Positions 17,802 to 26,704 of a DNA stretch of 64,000 bases are shown here, piece after piece. A program made the position numbers and the translations under genes. The DNA is from Sinorhizobium fredii USDA 205 (lineage in GTDB: Bacteria; Pseudomonadota; Alphaproteobacteria; Rhizobiales; Rhizobiaceae), in the NCBI RefSeq assembly GCF_001461695.1, contig NZ_AUTC01000002.1, forward strand, positions 1-64,000, written 5' to 3'. Within the stretch, counting starts at the first letter, position 1. Every line of letters begins with the position of its first letter. The notes under the pieces are model-generated. The model made no database searches. It was given only the letters and a program-made list of their open reading frames with translations, and was not told where the DNA came from.

Positions 17802-18764
17802 ATGGCCACTTCCGTGCTTTCCCGGCAATTGAGCGAGAACGGCGCGCTCATCGAGCGCCATTGGCAGGAGCTCAGCAGTCGGCGGCGGCTCTACACGACG
17901 CTCGGCCTCTCAATTCTCGCGCTGACGCTCTTTGCCTCTCTCTGGTTCGCCAACGACTCCAATGCCGGAAAGTTCGTCGACCGCCTGCCGCATTTCTTCG
18001 ACTTTGTCGGCGACCTGATGCCCCGCGATGCGATGGAGATCGGGCGTGCGCTCCTCGACCTCCCCTCGCCCTATGACGATGGCAGTTTCAAATATAACTA
18101 CCCGGAGGGTCGCCTCTATCTGACCGACGGCGTCTATATTCCAGAATATGTTCACAAGATGCTGGAGACGGTGAACATTGCCATCTTCTCGACGGTGCTC
18201 GGCGTCTTCTTCGGCTTCATCCTGTGCTTCCTTGCGGCCAGAAATCTCATGCCCAATCCCTGGATCAGGGGGGGCGTGCGTCGACTGATGGAAGTCCTGC
18301 GCGCTTTTCCGGAGGTGGTGATCGCCGGCTTCTTTCTGGCGATCCTCTCGCTCGGGCCAATCCCTGCGATCGCGGCGGTGTCGATCCACACGATCGGCGC
18401 GCTCGGCAAGCTGTTCTTCGAAGTGGTCGAAAATGCCGACATGAAACCGGAGGAAGGCCTGCGTGCCGTCGGAGCCAACTGGATCGAGCGGGTCTGGTTT
18501 GGCATCGTGCCGCAGGTGATGCCCAATTTCGTAAGCTATTTCCTGCTTCGCCTCGAGATCAACGTGCGCGCCTCGACGATCATCGGGGCGGTGGGCGGCG
18601 GGGGCATCGGCGAGCTTCTGCGCCTGTCGATCGGTCAGGGCCATCAGGCCAAGACGCTCGCGATCGTGCTTTTGCTCTTCGCGACGATCTTCGCCGTCGA
18701 TCAGTTCTCCGCCTGGCTTCGCCGCCGCCTCGTCGGCGATCAGGCCTTTGAGCTTGCCCAGTAG
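17802..18764 (+). CDS. phnE1: Phosphate/phosphonate ABC transporter permease 1
   Basis: Inner-membrane permease of 320 residues with a first membrane helix at about 35-55 and a cluster of helices from about 120. The cytoplasmic coupling loop is clear: EGLRAVGANWIERVWFGIVP, followed by ASTIIGAVGGGGIGELL. ATG 17802 is chosen because the upstream part of the frame is arginine/proline-rich and overlaps the hairpin. It pairs with the next gene as the second permease, as in S. meliloti phoE and phoT. Confidence 0.92.
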   Translation: MATSVLSRQLSENGALIERHWQELSSRRRLYTTLGLSILALTLFASLWFANDSNAGKFVDRLPHFFDFVGDLMPRDAMEIGRALLDLPSPYDDGSFKYNYPEGRLYLTDGVYIPEYVHKMLETVNIAIFSTVLGVFFGFILCFLAARNLMPNPWIRGGVRRLMEVLRAFPEVVIAGFFLAILSLGPIPAIAAVSIHTIGALGKLFFEVVENADMKPEEGLRAVGANWIERVWFGIVPQVMPNFVSYFLLRLEINVRASTIIGAVGGGGIGELLRLSIGQGHQAKTLAIVLLLFATIFAVDQFSAWLRRRLVGDQAFELAQ

Positions 18765-18773
18765 GAGCGCGCC

Positions 18774-20288
18774 ATGACTGCCTCGACCAAGCCCAGCGTG
18801 CTGGAAATGGAAGCGATCGCCGCCCGCCACGCCCATCTCTTGCAGTCCTCCTCGAAGAAGGGGCTGAAGCAAATGCTGATCGGCGGGGGCGTAGTTTTCT
18901 ATCTCGTTTTCAGTTGGTGGTTCTTCTCGATCGGCCACGTGCTTGCCAATGCCAATTGGGGTATTGCCGGAACCTATCTCGCCGACTGGGTCTCCTATGA
19001 AGTCCGGCCCGAAATCGCGATCGCGCCCGACGGGACAATGGCCGTTTCGTACCAGCGCAATTCGCCGCTCGGCAAAAATCCGAACCCGCAATGGGTTATG
19101 CTCGACAAGCAAGAGGTAACGCGCACCGTCGAGGCTCGCTCTGCCACCACTCCGGCACAAAAACCAAAGGCGAGCTCCTCATTCAATTTCATGGCGCCGA
19201 ATGCGGCGCTCGGCGCTGGCGGTACCACCGAGCAGGCCGCCACCACGACGCGCACGGAACAGGTCGTCACGCGCGCGGTCGTGACCTACGATCGCGCGAC
19301 GCGCATCGAGATCGCCAACAAGCTCGTCACGGCGACCCATGCCGGTGAAAGCCTTACGATGAAAGTCGACGGAGCGGACAGGGTGACGGCCCAGACGCCA
19401 TTGCCGCGCTGGGCGACGCAGAAGCGGCCGGGCGAAAAGGTCACGCTTTCCTTCGGCTTCACCGGCTGGGCCGAAATCGAAGGTGACGAGGTCTCGATCC
19501 GCAACCGCTTCTTCGGCTGGGCCAACTTCCTCTTCGATACGAACTCGCCCTATTTCGGCAAGTCCTATGGCGAAGTGGCATCCCTGATCCTGTCGGGAGA
19601 TCGGATCGAACCGACGCGTTCGAATCTGTCGCTCGCCTGGGACAACATCCTCTATAACGCCGAATGGCAGCATCTCGACGTCTGGACCAAGATGCTGCAA
19701 ACAGTCGTCATGGCCTTTGTCGGGACGCTCTTCGCCTCCTTTATCGCCTTCCCGCTCTGCTTCCTTGCCGCCCGCAACATCACGCCGAGCCGCGTGACGA
19801 ACCAGTTGGTCAAGCGCTTCTTCGACTTCCTGCGGTCGGTCGACATGTTCATCTGGGCGTTGTTCTTCACCCGCGCCTTCGGCCCCGGGCCGCTCGCCGG
19901 CATCTCGGCGATCTTCTTTACCGACACCGGTACGCTCGGCAAACTCTACTCGGAAGCACTGGAAAACATTGACGACAAGCAGCGCGAAGGCGTCAAATCC
20001 GTCGGCGCCGCGCCGATCGCCGTGCAGCGCTTCGGCGTGCTGCCTCAGGTGCTCCCGGTCTTTGCCAGCCAGGCGCTCTATTTCTGGGAATCGAATACCC
20101 GCTCGGCGACCATCATCGGTGCCGTCGGCGCCGGTGGCATCGGGCTCAAACTCTGGGAGGCGATGCGAACCAATTCGGATTGGGAAAATGTTGCCTATAT
20201 GGTGCTTTTGATCTTGATGGTTGTCTTCGTTTTCGACAGCATCTCCAACGCGTGCCGCTCGCGGCTGATGGGTGGCAAGGCGCATTGA
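18774..20288 (+). CDS. phnE2: Phosphate/phosphonate ABC transporter permease 2, with long periplasmic insert
   Basis: Permease of 504 residues, nearly twice the usual PhnE length. After one N-terminal helix (about 36-58) comes a soluble stretch of roughly 240 residues, presumably periplasmic. It is low in hydrophobicity and includes an alanine/threonine-rich part. Then a standard permease domain follows with MLQTVVMAFVGTLFASFIAF, GVKSVGAAPIAVQRFGVLP and SATIIGAVGAGGIGLKL. Starts nine bases after phnE1. The extra domain matches the layout known for PhoT-type proteins of rhizobia; its role is unknown. The stop codon overlaps the first base of a long palindrome. Confidence 0.92.
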   Translation: MTASTKPSVLEMEAIAARHAHLLQSSSKKGLKQMLIGGGVVFYLVFSWWFFSIGHVLANANWGIAGTYLADWVSYEVRPEIAIAPDGTMAVSYQRNSPLGKNPNPQWVMLDKQEVTRTVEARSATTPAQKPKASSSFNFMAPNAALGAGGTTEQAATTTRTEQVVTRAVVTYDRATRIEIANKLVTATHAGESLTMKVDGADRVTAQTPLPRWATQKRPGEKVTLSFGFTGWAEIEGDEVSIRNRFFGWANFLFDTNSPYFGKSYGEVASLILSGDRIEPTRSNLSLAWDNILYNAEWQHLDVWTKMLQTVVMAFVGTLFASFIAFPLCFLAARNITPSRVTNQLVKRFFDFLRSVDMFIWALFFTRAFGPGPLAGISAIFFTDTGTLGKLYSEALENIDDKQREGVKSVGAAPIAVQRFGVLPQVLPVFASQALYFWESNTRSATIIGAVGAGGIGLKLWEAMRTNSDWENVAYMVLLILMVVFVFDSISNACRSRLMGGKAH

Positions 20289-20333
20289 TCCGATTTGCGT
20301 GATGCGATCATGATGTTGTCACGCAAATCGGAT
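20288..20333. terminator. 15-bp perfect inverted repeat after phnE2
   Basis: Arms ATCCGATTTGCGTGA and TCACGCAAATCGGAT are perfect complements around a 16-base loop, starting at the last base of the phnE2 stop codon. There is no T-run, so it is either a rho-independent-like mRNA end or a member of a dispersed rhizobial palindromic repeat. It separates the transport genes from the DUF1045-phnM-phnN group. Confidence 0.6.
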
Positions 20334-20405
20334 AGCTGCCCATTGCACCCCGCCAATAGTCGATTCGTCTTCCGGGCGAGGCGTCGATAAGGAAAGTGAA
20401 GACTC

Positions 20406-21113
20406 GTGCGCTATGCAATCTACTTCGCGCCGCCGGCCGATGACCGGCTGTTGCTGACCGCGTCCCGGTGGCTCGGCCGCGATGCCTTCACCAGCGGTGC
20501 ATTGGCCTGGACGGAAACGTCGGCGCTCGAACGTCAACAGCAGATGGCTTTGACGGCCGAACCGCGCCGCTACGGCTTCCATGGAACGCTGAAAGCGCCC
20601 TTCGAACTTGAAGCCGGGCGAAGCGAGGCCGACTTGATCGCCGCCTTCGACGAATTCGCGGCCGAGATCGAAGCCTTCGAGATACCGGAGATCACGCTCG
20701 ACCAGATCGGCCCGTTCTTCGCGCTTGTGCCGAACGCACCGTCCGCCTCCCTGCAAAATCTGGCGGAGCAGGCGGTTCGCCGCTTCGAACCGTTCCGGGC
20801 TCCGCTTTCGGAAGCTGACATCGCCCGCCGCAATCCTGACAAATTGACGCAGCGTCAGCGGGATAACCTAGTGGCATGGGGCTACCCTTATGTCTTCGAG
20901 GAGTTCCAGTTTCATCTGACGCTCACCGGCCCCGTGCCGGACGAGATGCGCAGCGTCATGCGCGAAACGCTCGAGGCCGCCTTCGAACCATTCATCGGCC
21001 GGCCGCTGAACATCTCGACCGTCGCGCTTTTTATCGAGCCGCAGCGCGGCGCCCCCTTCACCGTTCATTCCCTGCTGCCGCTCGGCAGCGCATCCGCACG
21101 AAAGATTGCATGA
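20406..21113 (+). CDS. DUF1045 2H-phosphoesterase-like phosphonate-operon protein
   Basis: Protein of 235 residues of the DUF1045 family found in phn operons. Two H-x-T motifs expected of the 2H phosphoesterase fold are present, RYGFHGTLKAPF and EFQFHLTLTG, about 105 residues apart. It starts at GTG 20406, preceded by AAGGAAAG. In phn pathways such proteins are thought to process phosphoribosyl cyclic phosphate or related intermediates, though the core C-P lyase genes (phnGHIJ) are not nearby. It is followed after one base by phnM, so the two are likely coupled. Confidence 0.88.
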   Translation: MRYAIYFAPPADDRLLLTASRWLGRDAFTSGALAWTETSALERQQQMALTAEPRRYGFHGTLKAPFELEAGRSEADLIAAFDEFAAEIEAFEIPEITLDQIGPFFALVPNAPSASLQNLAEQAVRRFEPFRAPLSEADIARRNPDKLTQRQRDNLVAWGYPYVFEEFQFHLTLTGPVPDEMRSVMRETLEAAFEPFIGRPLNISTVALFIEPQRGAPFTVHSLLPLGSASARKIA

Positions 21114-21114
21114 C

Positions 21115-22254
21115 ATGAGCAGCGAACAGGTTCTTTCCAACGCCCGCATCGTTCTCGAAGATGACATCATCGACGGTTCGGTGCAGATCCGCGACGGCAG
21201 GATTGCCGACATCTCGAAAGGACCGAGCCAGGTTGGCGAGGATTTCGAAGGCGACTACCTGCTGCCCGGCCTGATCGAGCTCCACACCGACCACCTGGAG
21301 TCGCATTACTCGCCGCGTCCCGGTGTGCGCTGGCTGAAGATCGCCGCCATTCAGGCGCACGATGCGCAGGTCGTCACCTCCGGCATCACCACCGTCTTCG
21401 ACTGTTTGCGCCTCGGCTCGGACGAGGAGAGCGGCTTCCCGAAGGGTGAAATGCGCAGCATGGCCGACGCTTTGGCGCAGGCGAAGGACGAGGGCCGGCT
21501 GCGCGCCGACCACCTCATCCACCTGCGCTGCGAGGTCTCGACGAACGACGTGCTCGAGCACTACGAGGATTTTCGCGACGACCCGCAGGTGCGCCTCGTC
21601 TCGCTGATGGACCACGCGCCCGGCCAGCGCCAGTTCCAGACGATGGAGCAATACACGCTTTACTACAAAACCAAGCGCGGCCTCACGGACGAAGCCTTCG
21701 CCGCCTTTGTCGAGCGCCAGCAGGCCCTGTCGGCCCGCTTTGCCGCGCCGCACCGCACGGCGCTTGCCCAGGCCTGCGCCGAGCGTGGCATCACCATTGC
21801 CAGCCACGACGACGCGACGCTTTCGCATGTCGAGGAGTCGATCGGCTATGGCGTCCGGCTTGCCGAGTTTCCGACGAGTTTCGAAGCGGCGGAAGCCTCC
21901 CATCGGGCGGGCCTGAGCGTCCTGATGGGCGCGCCCAACGTCGTGCGCGGCAAGTCGCATTCCGGAAACATCGCCGCCCGCGAACTCGCGGAACGCGGCG
22001 TGCTCGACGTGCTTTCCTCGGATTACGTGCCCTTCAGCCTGATCCATGCACCGTTTATCCTCGCAGACGAAGTCGAAAGCATCGACCTGCCGAGCGCGAT
22101 CGCTCTGGTGACTGCGACACCGGCACGCACCGTCGGTCTTAGCGACCGCGGCCGGATCGCTGTCGGGCTGCGCGCTGATATCGTTCGGGTCCATCGACCA
22201 GAGGGCATTCCGGTTGTTCGCTCCGTCTGGCGCGAAGGACGGCGTGTCGCATGA
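21115..22254 (+). CDS. phnM: Alpha-D-ribose 1-methylphosphonate 5-triphosphate diphosphatase
   Basis: Amidohydrolase-fold enzyme of 379 residues that removes pyrophosphate from ribose-1-alkylphosphonate triphosphate in C-P lyase metabolism. Motifs are the metal site LIELHTDHLESH (H57, H60), DCLRLGSDEESG, LMDHAPGQRQF, ITIASHDDATL and the Asp in LDVLSSDYVPFSL. ATG 21115 is preferred over a TTG nine bases upstream. The stop overlaps the phnN start. Its presence with phnN and DUF1045 suggests the remaining C-P lyase genes lie elsewhere in the genome. Confidence 0.93.
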   Translation: MSSEQVLSNARIVLEDDIIDGSVQIRDGRIADISKGPSQVGEDFEGDYLLPGLIELHTDHLESHYSPRPGVRWLKIAAIQAHDAQVVTSGITTVFDCLRLGSDEESGFPKGEMRSMADALAQAKDEGRLRADHLIHLRCEVSTNDVLEHYEDFRDDPQVRLVSLMDHAPGQRQFQTMEQYTLYYKTKRGLTDEAFAAFVERQQALSARFAAPHRTALAQACAERGITIASHDDATLSHVEESIGYGVRLAEFPTSFEAAEASHRAGLSVLMGAPNVVRGKSHSGNIAARELAERGVLDVLSSDYVPFSLIHAPFILADEVESIDLPSAIALVTATPARTVGLSDRGRIAVGLRADIVRVHRPEGIPVVRSVWREGRRVA

Positions 22255-22838
22255 TGGCCAAGGAAAGGCAAAGCGGAACGCTCATCGTCGTAGTCGGCCC
22301 GAGCGGCGCTGGCAAGGATAGCGTCATGGGTGTGGCTGCCCACCACTTCGCGCAACGGCCGGATATTCTCTTCGTCCGGCGGGTCATCACCCGTCCATCT
22401 GATGCGGGCAGTGAAGTGCACGAAAGCGTATCCGCCGCGGAGTTCGAGGAAATGCAGGAAAGCGGCGACTTCGCGGTTTCCTGGCAGGCGCACGGCTTGA
22501 GCTATGGCATTCCGCGTGACATCGCCGACAAGATCGAGAGCGGCATGACGGCGATCGTCAATGGCAGCCGCGCCGCCCTTCCCGCCATTCGCGCCGCTTT
22601 CGGCAAGGTTGCCGTCGCCCTCGTCACCGCCGACGCGCCGGTCTTGGCGAAGCGCCTCGCCCAACGTGGGCGCGAAAACGAGGAGGACGTGCTGCGCCGG
22701 CTGAAACGGCAGGTCCCCGACGTGGTCGCAGGTCCGGATGTGATCGTCATCGACAACAGCGGCCGGCTTGCGATTGCCGGTCAGCGATTCGTTACGCTCG
22801 TCGAACAGCATTGCGCCAAGTCGCACCATCCTGCCTGA
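22251..22838 (+). CDS. phnN: Ribose 1,5-bisphosphokinase
   Basis: Guanylate-kinase-like P-loop kinase of 195 residues that converts ribose 1,5-bisphosphate to PRPP at the end of phosphonate breakdown. The P-loop VGPSGAGKDS (15-24) is intact. RRVITRPSD, the acceptor region FAVSWQAHGLSYGIP and VNGSRAALP are typical PhnN pieces. It overlaps the phnM stop by four bases and is followed by a strong terminator. Confidence 0.92.
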   Translation: MMAKERQSGTLIVVVGPSGAGKDSVMGVAAHHFAQRPDILFVRRVITRPSDAGSEVHESVSAAEFEEMQESGDFAVSWQAHGLSYGIPRDIADKIESGMTAIVNGSRAALPAIRAAFGKVAVALVTADAPVLAKRLAQRGRENEEDVLRRLKRQVPDVVAGPDVIVIDNSGRLAIAGQRFVTLVEQHCAKSHHPA

Positions 22839-22865
22839 TTACCGAAAACTGGTCGTTCCCGCCGC

Positions 22866-22895
22866 AAGCCCCGGATCAATGGTCCGGGGCTTTTT
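22866..22895 (+). terminator. Rho-independent terminator after phnN
   Basis: A ten-pair stem (AAGCCCCGGA with TCCGGGGCTT, loop of seven) runs straight into TTTTT at 22891-22895. It closes the DUF1045-phnM-phnN transcript before the hut genes. Confidence 0.85.
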
Positions 22896-22977
22896 CGTCG
22901 TGGCCGCTCGCCCCGTCCGCAGGTCGCGTTACCTCTTTGCACTGGGCCGAGATTTTTTCCTTGCCGTTCACTTTATT

Positions 22978-22989
22978 ATGTATATACAT
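22978..22989. promoter_or_regulatory. HutC-like operator upstream of hutI
   Basis: The perfect palindrome ATGTATATACAT lies 27 bases before the hutI start. It agrees with the TGTATATACA core recognised by HutC, the urocanate-responsive GntR-family repressor of histidine utilisation. The hutC gene itself is not in the window. Confidence 0.7.
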
Positions 22990-23015
22990 TATCGCAACAG
23001 AAGGGCGGAGAACTG

Positions 23016-24257
23016 ATGAACCGAAACGCTGACATGGAAGGCAGCAGTCTCTGGCGCAACGTGCGCCTTGCGACGCTTCGAGAGGATCTGGGCCCGCTCG
23101 GCGTTATCGAGAAAGGCGCCGTTGCCGTCCGCGGCGGCCGGATTGTCTATGCCGGCGCCGCAGGCGACCTGCCCTCCGACCTTTCCTCGGCCGACCAGGT
23201 GATCGATTGCGAAGGCCGCTGGATGACCCCGGCGCTGATCGACTGCCACACCCATCTCGTCCATGGCGGCAATCGTGCCCGCGAATTTCAGCTACGGCTC
23301 GAAGGCGCCACTTACGAAGAGATTGCCCGCGCCGGCGGCGGCATCGTCTCGACCGTGCAGGCAACCAATGCGCTTTCGGTCGAGGAACTGGTGGCTGCCG
23401 CCCTTCCGCGGCTCGACGCACTGCTCTTGGAAGGCGTCTCCACGGTCGAGGTCAAATCGGGCTACGGGCTCAACATCGACGCCGAGTTGAAGATGCTTCG
23501 CGCCGCCCGTCAGTTGGAGCGCCTGCGCCCGGTTCGCATCCTCACCAGCTATCTCGCCGCCCACGCCACGCCGCCGGAATACAAGGGGCGGAATGCCCAC
23601 TATATCGCCGACGTCGTCCTTCCCGGTTTGTCCCGGGCGCATGCCGAAGGGCTTGTCGATGCCGTCGATGGGTTCTGCGAGGGCATTGCCTTCTCCCCCG
23701 CAGAGATGGCGCGGGTCTTCGACGGAGCCAGAGCCCTTGGCCTGCCGGTGAAGCTTCATGCCGAACAGCTTTCCAATCTCGGCGGCGCCAAGCTTGCCGC
23801 CTCCTATGGGGCGCTTTCGGCCGATCATCTCGAATATCTTGATGCCGATGGCGCTGCCGCCATGGCAAAGGCCGGGACTGTCGCCGTCCTGCTGCCGGGC
23901 GCGTTCTATACACTCCGCGAAACACAGTTGCCGCCGGTCGAGGCACTGCGCGCGGCGCAGACACGCATCGCCATCGCCACCGATTGCAACCCGGGCACGT
24001 CGCCACTGACCTCCCTGCTGCTGACGATGAACATGTCGGCGACGCTCTTCCGCCTGACACTCGACGAATGCCTCGCCGGCGTCACGCGCGAGGCGGCCCG
24101 GGCCCTCGGCATCCTCCAAGAAACCGGCACGCTCGAAGCGGGGAAATCCGCCGACCTTGCCGTCTGGAACATCGAAGCGCCGGCGGAACTGATCTACCGC
24201 ATCGGCTTCAACCCCCTCTCCGAGCGGGTTTTCAAGGGTGAAAGGATTGCCCGATGA
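23016..24257 (+). CDS. hutI: Imidazolonepropionase
   Basis: Metal-dependent amidohydrolase of 413 residues that opens the imidazolone ring to formiminoglutamate, the third step of histidine breakdown. The metal motif [14 protein letters not shown] (H78, H80), [12 protein letters not shown], the metal His of [17 protein letters not shown] and the terminal aspartate in [11 protein letters not shown] are intact. GGAG lies six bases before the ATG. It heads the hutI-H-G-U set behind a HutC-like operator and overlaps hutH. Confidence 0.95.
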   Translation: MNRNADMEGSSLWRNVRLATLREDLGPLGVIEKGAVAVRGGRIVYAGAAGDLPSDLSSADQVIDCEGRWMTPALIDCHTHLVHGGNRAREFQLRLEGATYEEIARAGGGIVSTVQATNALSVEELVAAALPRLDALLLEGVSTVEVKSGYGLNIDAELKMLRAARQLERLRPVRILTSYLAAHATPPEYKGRNAHYIADVVLPGLSRAHAEGLVDAVDGFCEGIAFSPAEMARVFDGARALGLPVKLHAEQLSNLGGAKLAASYGALSADHLEYLDADGAAAMAKAGTVAVLLPGAFYTLRETQLPPVEALRAAQTRIAIATDCNPGTSPLTSLLLTMNMSATLFRLTLDECLAGVTREAARALGILQETGTLEAGKSADLAVWNIEAPAELIYRIGFNPLSERVFKGERIAR

Positions 24258-25789
24258 CCATTCTTCTGACGCCCGGTTCGGTTCCGCTCAAGGACCTGGA
24301 AACAATCTACTGGACCGGCGAGCCGGCCCGCCTCGACCGCGCCTTCGATGCCGGCATCGAGAAGGCCGCAGCGCGCATCGCCGAGATCGTTGCGGGCAAT
24401 GCGCCCGTCTACGGCATCAACACCGGCTTCGGCAAACTCGCTTCGATCAAGATCGACAGCGCCGATGTCGCTACCCTGCAGCGCAATCTGATCCTCTCGC
24501 ATTGCTGCGGGGTCGGCCAGCCCTTGGCCGATAACATCGTCCGCCTGATCATGGCGTTGAAGCTCGTCTCGCTCGGGCGCGGCGCTTCCGGCGTCCGTCT
24601 CGAACTCGTTCGGCTAATCGAAGGGATGCTCGAAAAGGGCGTCATTCCGCTGATCCCTGAGAAGGGCTCGGTCGGCGCCTCTGGCGACCTTGCACCGCTC
24701 GCCCATATGGCCGCCGTGATGATGGGGCATGGCGAGGCCTTCGTCGCCGGCGAACGCATGAAGGGTGATGCTGCCCTGAGGGCGGTCGGGCTTTCCCCGG
24801 TGACGCTCGCCGCCAAGGAAGGCCTGGCGCTGATCAACGGCACCCAGGTTTCGACGGCACTGGCGCTCGCCGGCCTGTTCCGCGCCCATCGCGCGGCCCA
24901 GACGGCGCTCATCACCGGCGCGCTGTCGACCGATGCGGCCATGGGCTCGTCCGCCCCGTTCCACCCCGATATCCATACGCTGCGCGGCCATCGCGGCCAG
25001 ATCGACACGGCGGCAGCGCTTCGGCGGCTGCTCGACGGATCGGTGATCCGCCAGAGCCACCTCGAGGGCGACGAACGCGTCCAGGATCCCTATTGCATCC
25101 GCTGCCAGCCGCAGGTCGACGGCGCCTGCCTCGATCTCTTGCGCGAGGTGGCCGCGACGCTCACCATCGAGGCCAATGCCGTCACCGACAATCCGCTCGT
25201 GCTCTCCGACAATTCCGTCGTCTCCGGCGGCAACTTCCATGCCGAGCCGGTGGCCTTCGCCGCCGACCAGATCGCGCTGGCGATCTGCGAGATCGGCGCC
25301 ATTTCCCAGCGCCGCATCGCCCTCCTCGTCGACCCGGCCTTGAGCTACGGCCTGCCGGCCTTCCTTGCCAAGAAGCCGGGCCTCAATTCGGGGTTGATGA
25401 TCGCCGAAGTCACGTCGGCCGCGCTGATGTCGGAAAACAAGCAGCTCTCCCATCCGGCCTCCGTCGACTCGACACCGACCTCGGCCAACCAGGAAGACCA
25501 TGTGTCGATGGCCTGCCACGGCGCTCGCCGCCTTCTTCAGATGACCGACAACCTGTTCTCGATCATCGGCATCGAAGCCTTGGCCGCCGTTCAGGGCATT
25601 GAATTCCGGGCGCCGCTTGCGACCAGCCCGGAACTTGAGAAGGCGGCCGCTACGGTGCGCGCCGTTTCCCCGACGGTCGAGGAAGACCGCTATATGGCCG
25701 ACGACCTCAAGGCTGCAGGCGACCTCGTCGCCTCCGGCCGGCTGGCGGCCGCCGTATCCGACGGCATCCTGCCGCGACTGGAGGTTTGA
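24254..25789 (+). CDS. hutH: Histidine ammonia-lyase
   Basis: Enzyme of 511 residues that removes ammonia from histidine to give urocanate. The tripeptide Ala-Ser-Gly that forms the MIO prosthetic group is at 142-144 within [14 protein letters not shown]. The active-site tyrosine region [11 protein letters not shown] (Y53) and [12 protein letters not shown] are also conserved. It overlaps hutI by four bases and ends one base before the hutG start. Confidence 0.96.
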   Translation: MTILLTPGSVPLKDLETIYWTGEPARLDRAFDAGIEKAAARIAEIVAGNAPVYGINTGFGKLASIKIDSADVATLQRNLILSHCCGVGQPLADNIVRLIMALKLVSLGRGASGVRLELVRLIEGMLEKGVIPLIPEKGSVGASGDLAPLAHMAAVMMGHGEAFVAGERMKGDAALRAVGLSPVTLAAKEGLALINGTQVSTALALAGLFRAHRAAQTALITGALSTDAAMGSSAPFHPDIHTLRGHRGQIDTAAALRRLLDGSVIRQSHLEGDERVQDPYCIRCQPQVDGACLDLLREVAATLTIEANAVTDNPLVLSDNSVVSGGNFHAEPVAFAADQIALAICEIGAISQRRIALLVDPALSYGLPAFLAKKPGLNSGLMIAEVTSAALMSENKQLSHPASVDSTPTSANQEDHVSMACHGARRLLQMTDNLFSIIGIEALAAVQGIEFRAPLATSPELEKAAATVRAVSPTVEEDRYMADDLKAAGDLVASGRLAAAVSDGILPRLEV

Positions 25790-25790
25790 A

Positions 25791-26612
25791 ATGGCCGTCT
25801 TCGAAGTCCGGCAAGGCACCTCGCCGGTGATCCTCGGCTTTCCCCACACGGGCACGGATGTACCGCCGCCGATCTGGCAGCGGTTGAACGACAACGGCCG
25901 CATCCTCGCCGATACGGATTGGCACATCCACGAACTCTATGAAGGGCTGCTGCCGGAAGCAACAACCGTGCGCGCCACCTTCCATCGCTATGTCATCGAT
26001 GCCAATCGCGACCCGGCCGGCGTCAGCCTCTATCCGGGCCAGAATACGACCGGGCTTGTGCCGGAAACCGATTTCGACGGCCTGCCGATCTGGAAGAAGG
26101 GCGAAGGCCCGACGGATGCCGACATCGCCGAAAGGTTGCGCGATTTTCACGCTCCCTACCACGCCGCGCTTGCCGACGAGATCGCCCGCGTCAAGGCGAT
26201 CCATGGCGTGGCGGTCCTCTATGACTGTCACTCGATCCGCTCGCAAATACCGTTCCTCTTCGAGGGCAAGCTGCCGGACCTCAACATCGGCACCGATACG
26301 GGAAGGACCTGCGCTCCGGCAATCGAAAGAGCTGCAGTGGAAATCGCGGCAAAAGCAGAGAGTTACACCCATGTCCTGAATGGCCGCTTCAAAGGCGGCT
26401 GGACGACCAGGCACTATGGAAAGCCGGAGGCCGGCGTTCACGCGATCCAGATGGAACTGGCGCAATCGACCCATTTGGCAACGGAGGCGACGCCGTTCGC
26501 CCTGGACGCCGGCAAGGCCGAGCGCCTTCGCGGCCATCTCCGGCGGATGCTGCAAGATATCGAAACAATCGCACTCGACCTCCGCAAGCTCGGCCAAAAC
26601 TTGCAGAGTTGA
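25791..26612 (+). CDS. hutG: N-formylglutamate deformylase
   Basis: Zinc hydrolase of 273 residues of the N-formylglutamate amidohydrolase family. It shows GFPHTGTDVP near the N-terminus, DTDWHIHELY, FHRYVIDANRDP and LYDCHSIRSQ, all family hallmarks. This type of HutG releases formate and glutamate, and normally needs formiminoglutamate deiminase (HutF) to make N-formylglutamate. No hutF is present here, so it must lie elsewhere. The ATG one base after the hutH stop is used; the longer frame upstream overlaps hutH and is rejected. Confidence 0.92.
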   Translation: MAVFEVRQGTSPVILGFPHTGTDVPPPIWQRLNDNGRILADTDWHIHELYEGLLPEATTVRATFHRYVIDANRDPAGVSLYPGQNTTGLVPETDFDGLPIWKKGEGPTDADIAERLRDFHAPYHAALADEIARVKAIHGVAVLYDCHSIRSQIPFLFEGKLPDLNIGTDTGRTCAPAIERAAVEIAAKAESYTHVLNGRFKGGWTTRHYGKPEAGVHAIQMELAQSTHLATEATPFALDAGKAERLRGHLRRMLQDIETIALDLRKLGQNLQS

Positions 26613-26704
26613 ACAATCACAATGTCTTATGGCGGAATGCTAGGCTGACACCTCAGCAAAGCCTCCAGCATCCGCGGAGACCTCAAATCGACAGGGAGTG
26701 AGGC

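Noticed and set aside
17910-19160. Minus-strand open frame opposite the phn permeases
   Set aside because: Charged, repetitive composition typical of antisense reading of membrane protein genes.
25599-25790. Longer hutG start inside hutH
   Set aside because: The extension lies wholly inside hutH in another frame; family similarity begins at the ATG at 25791.
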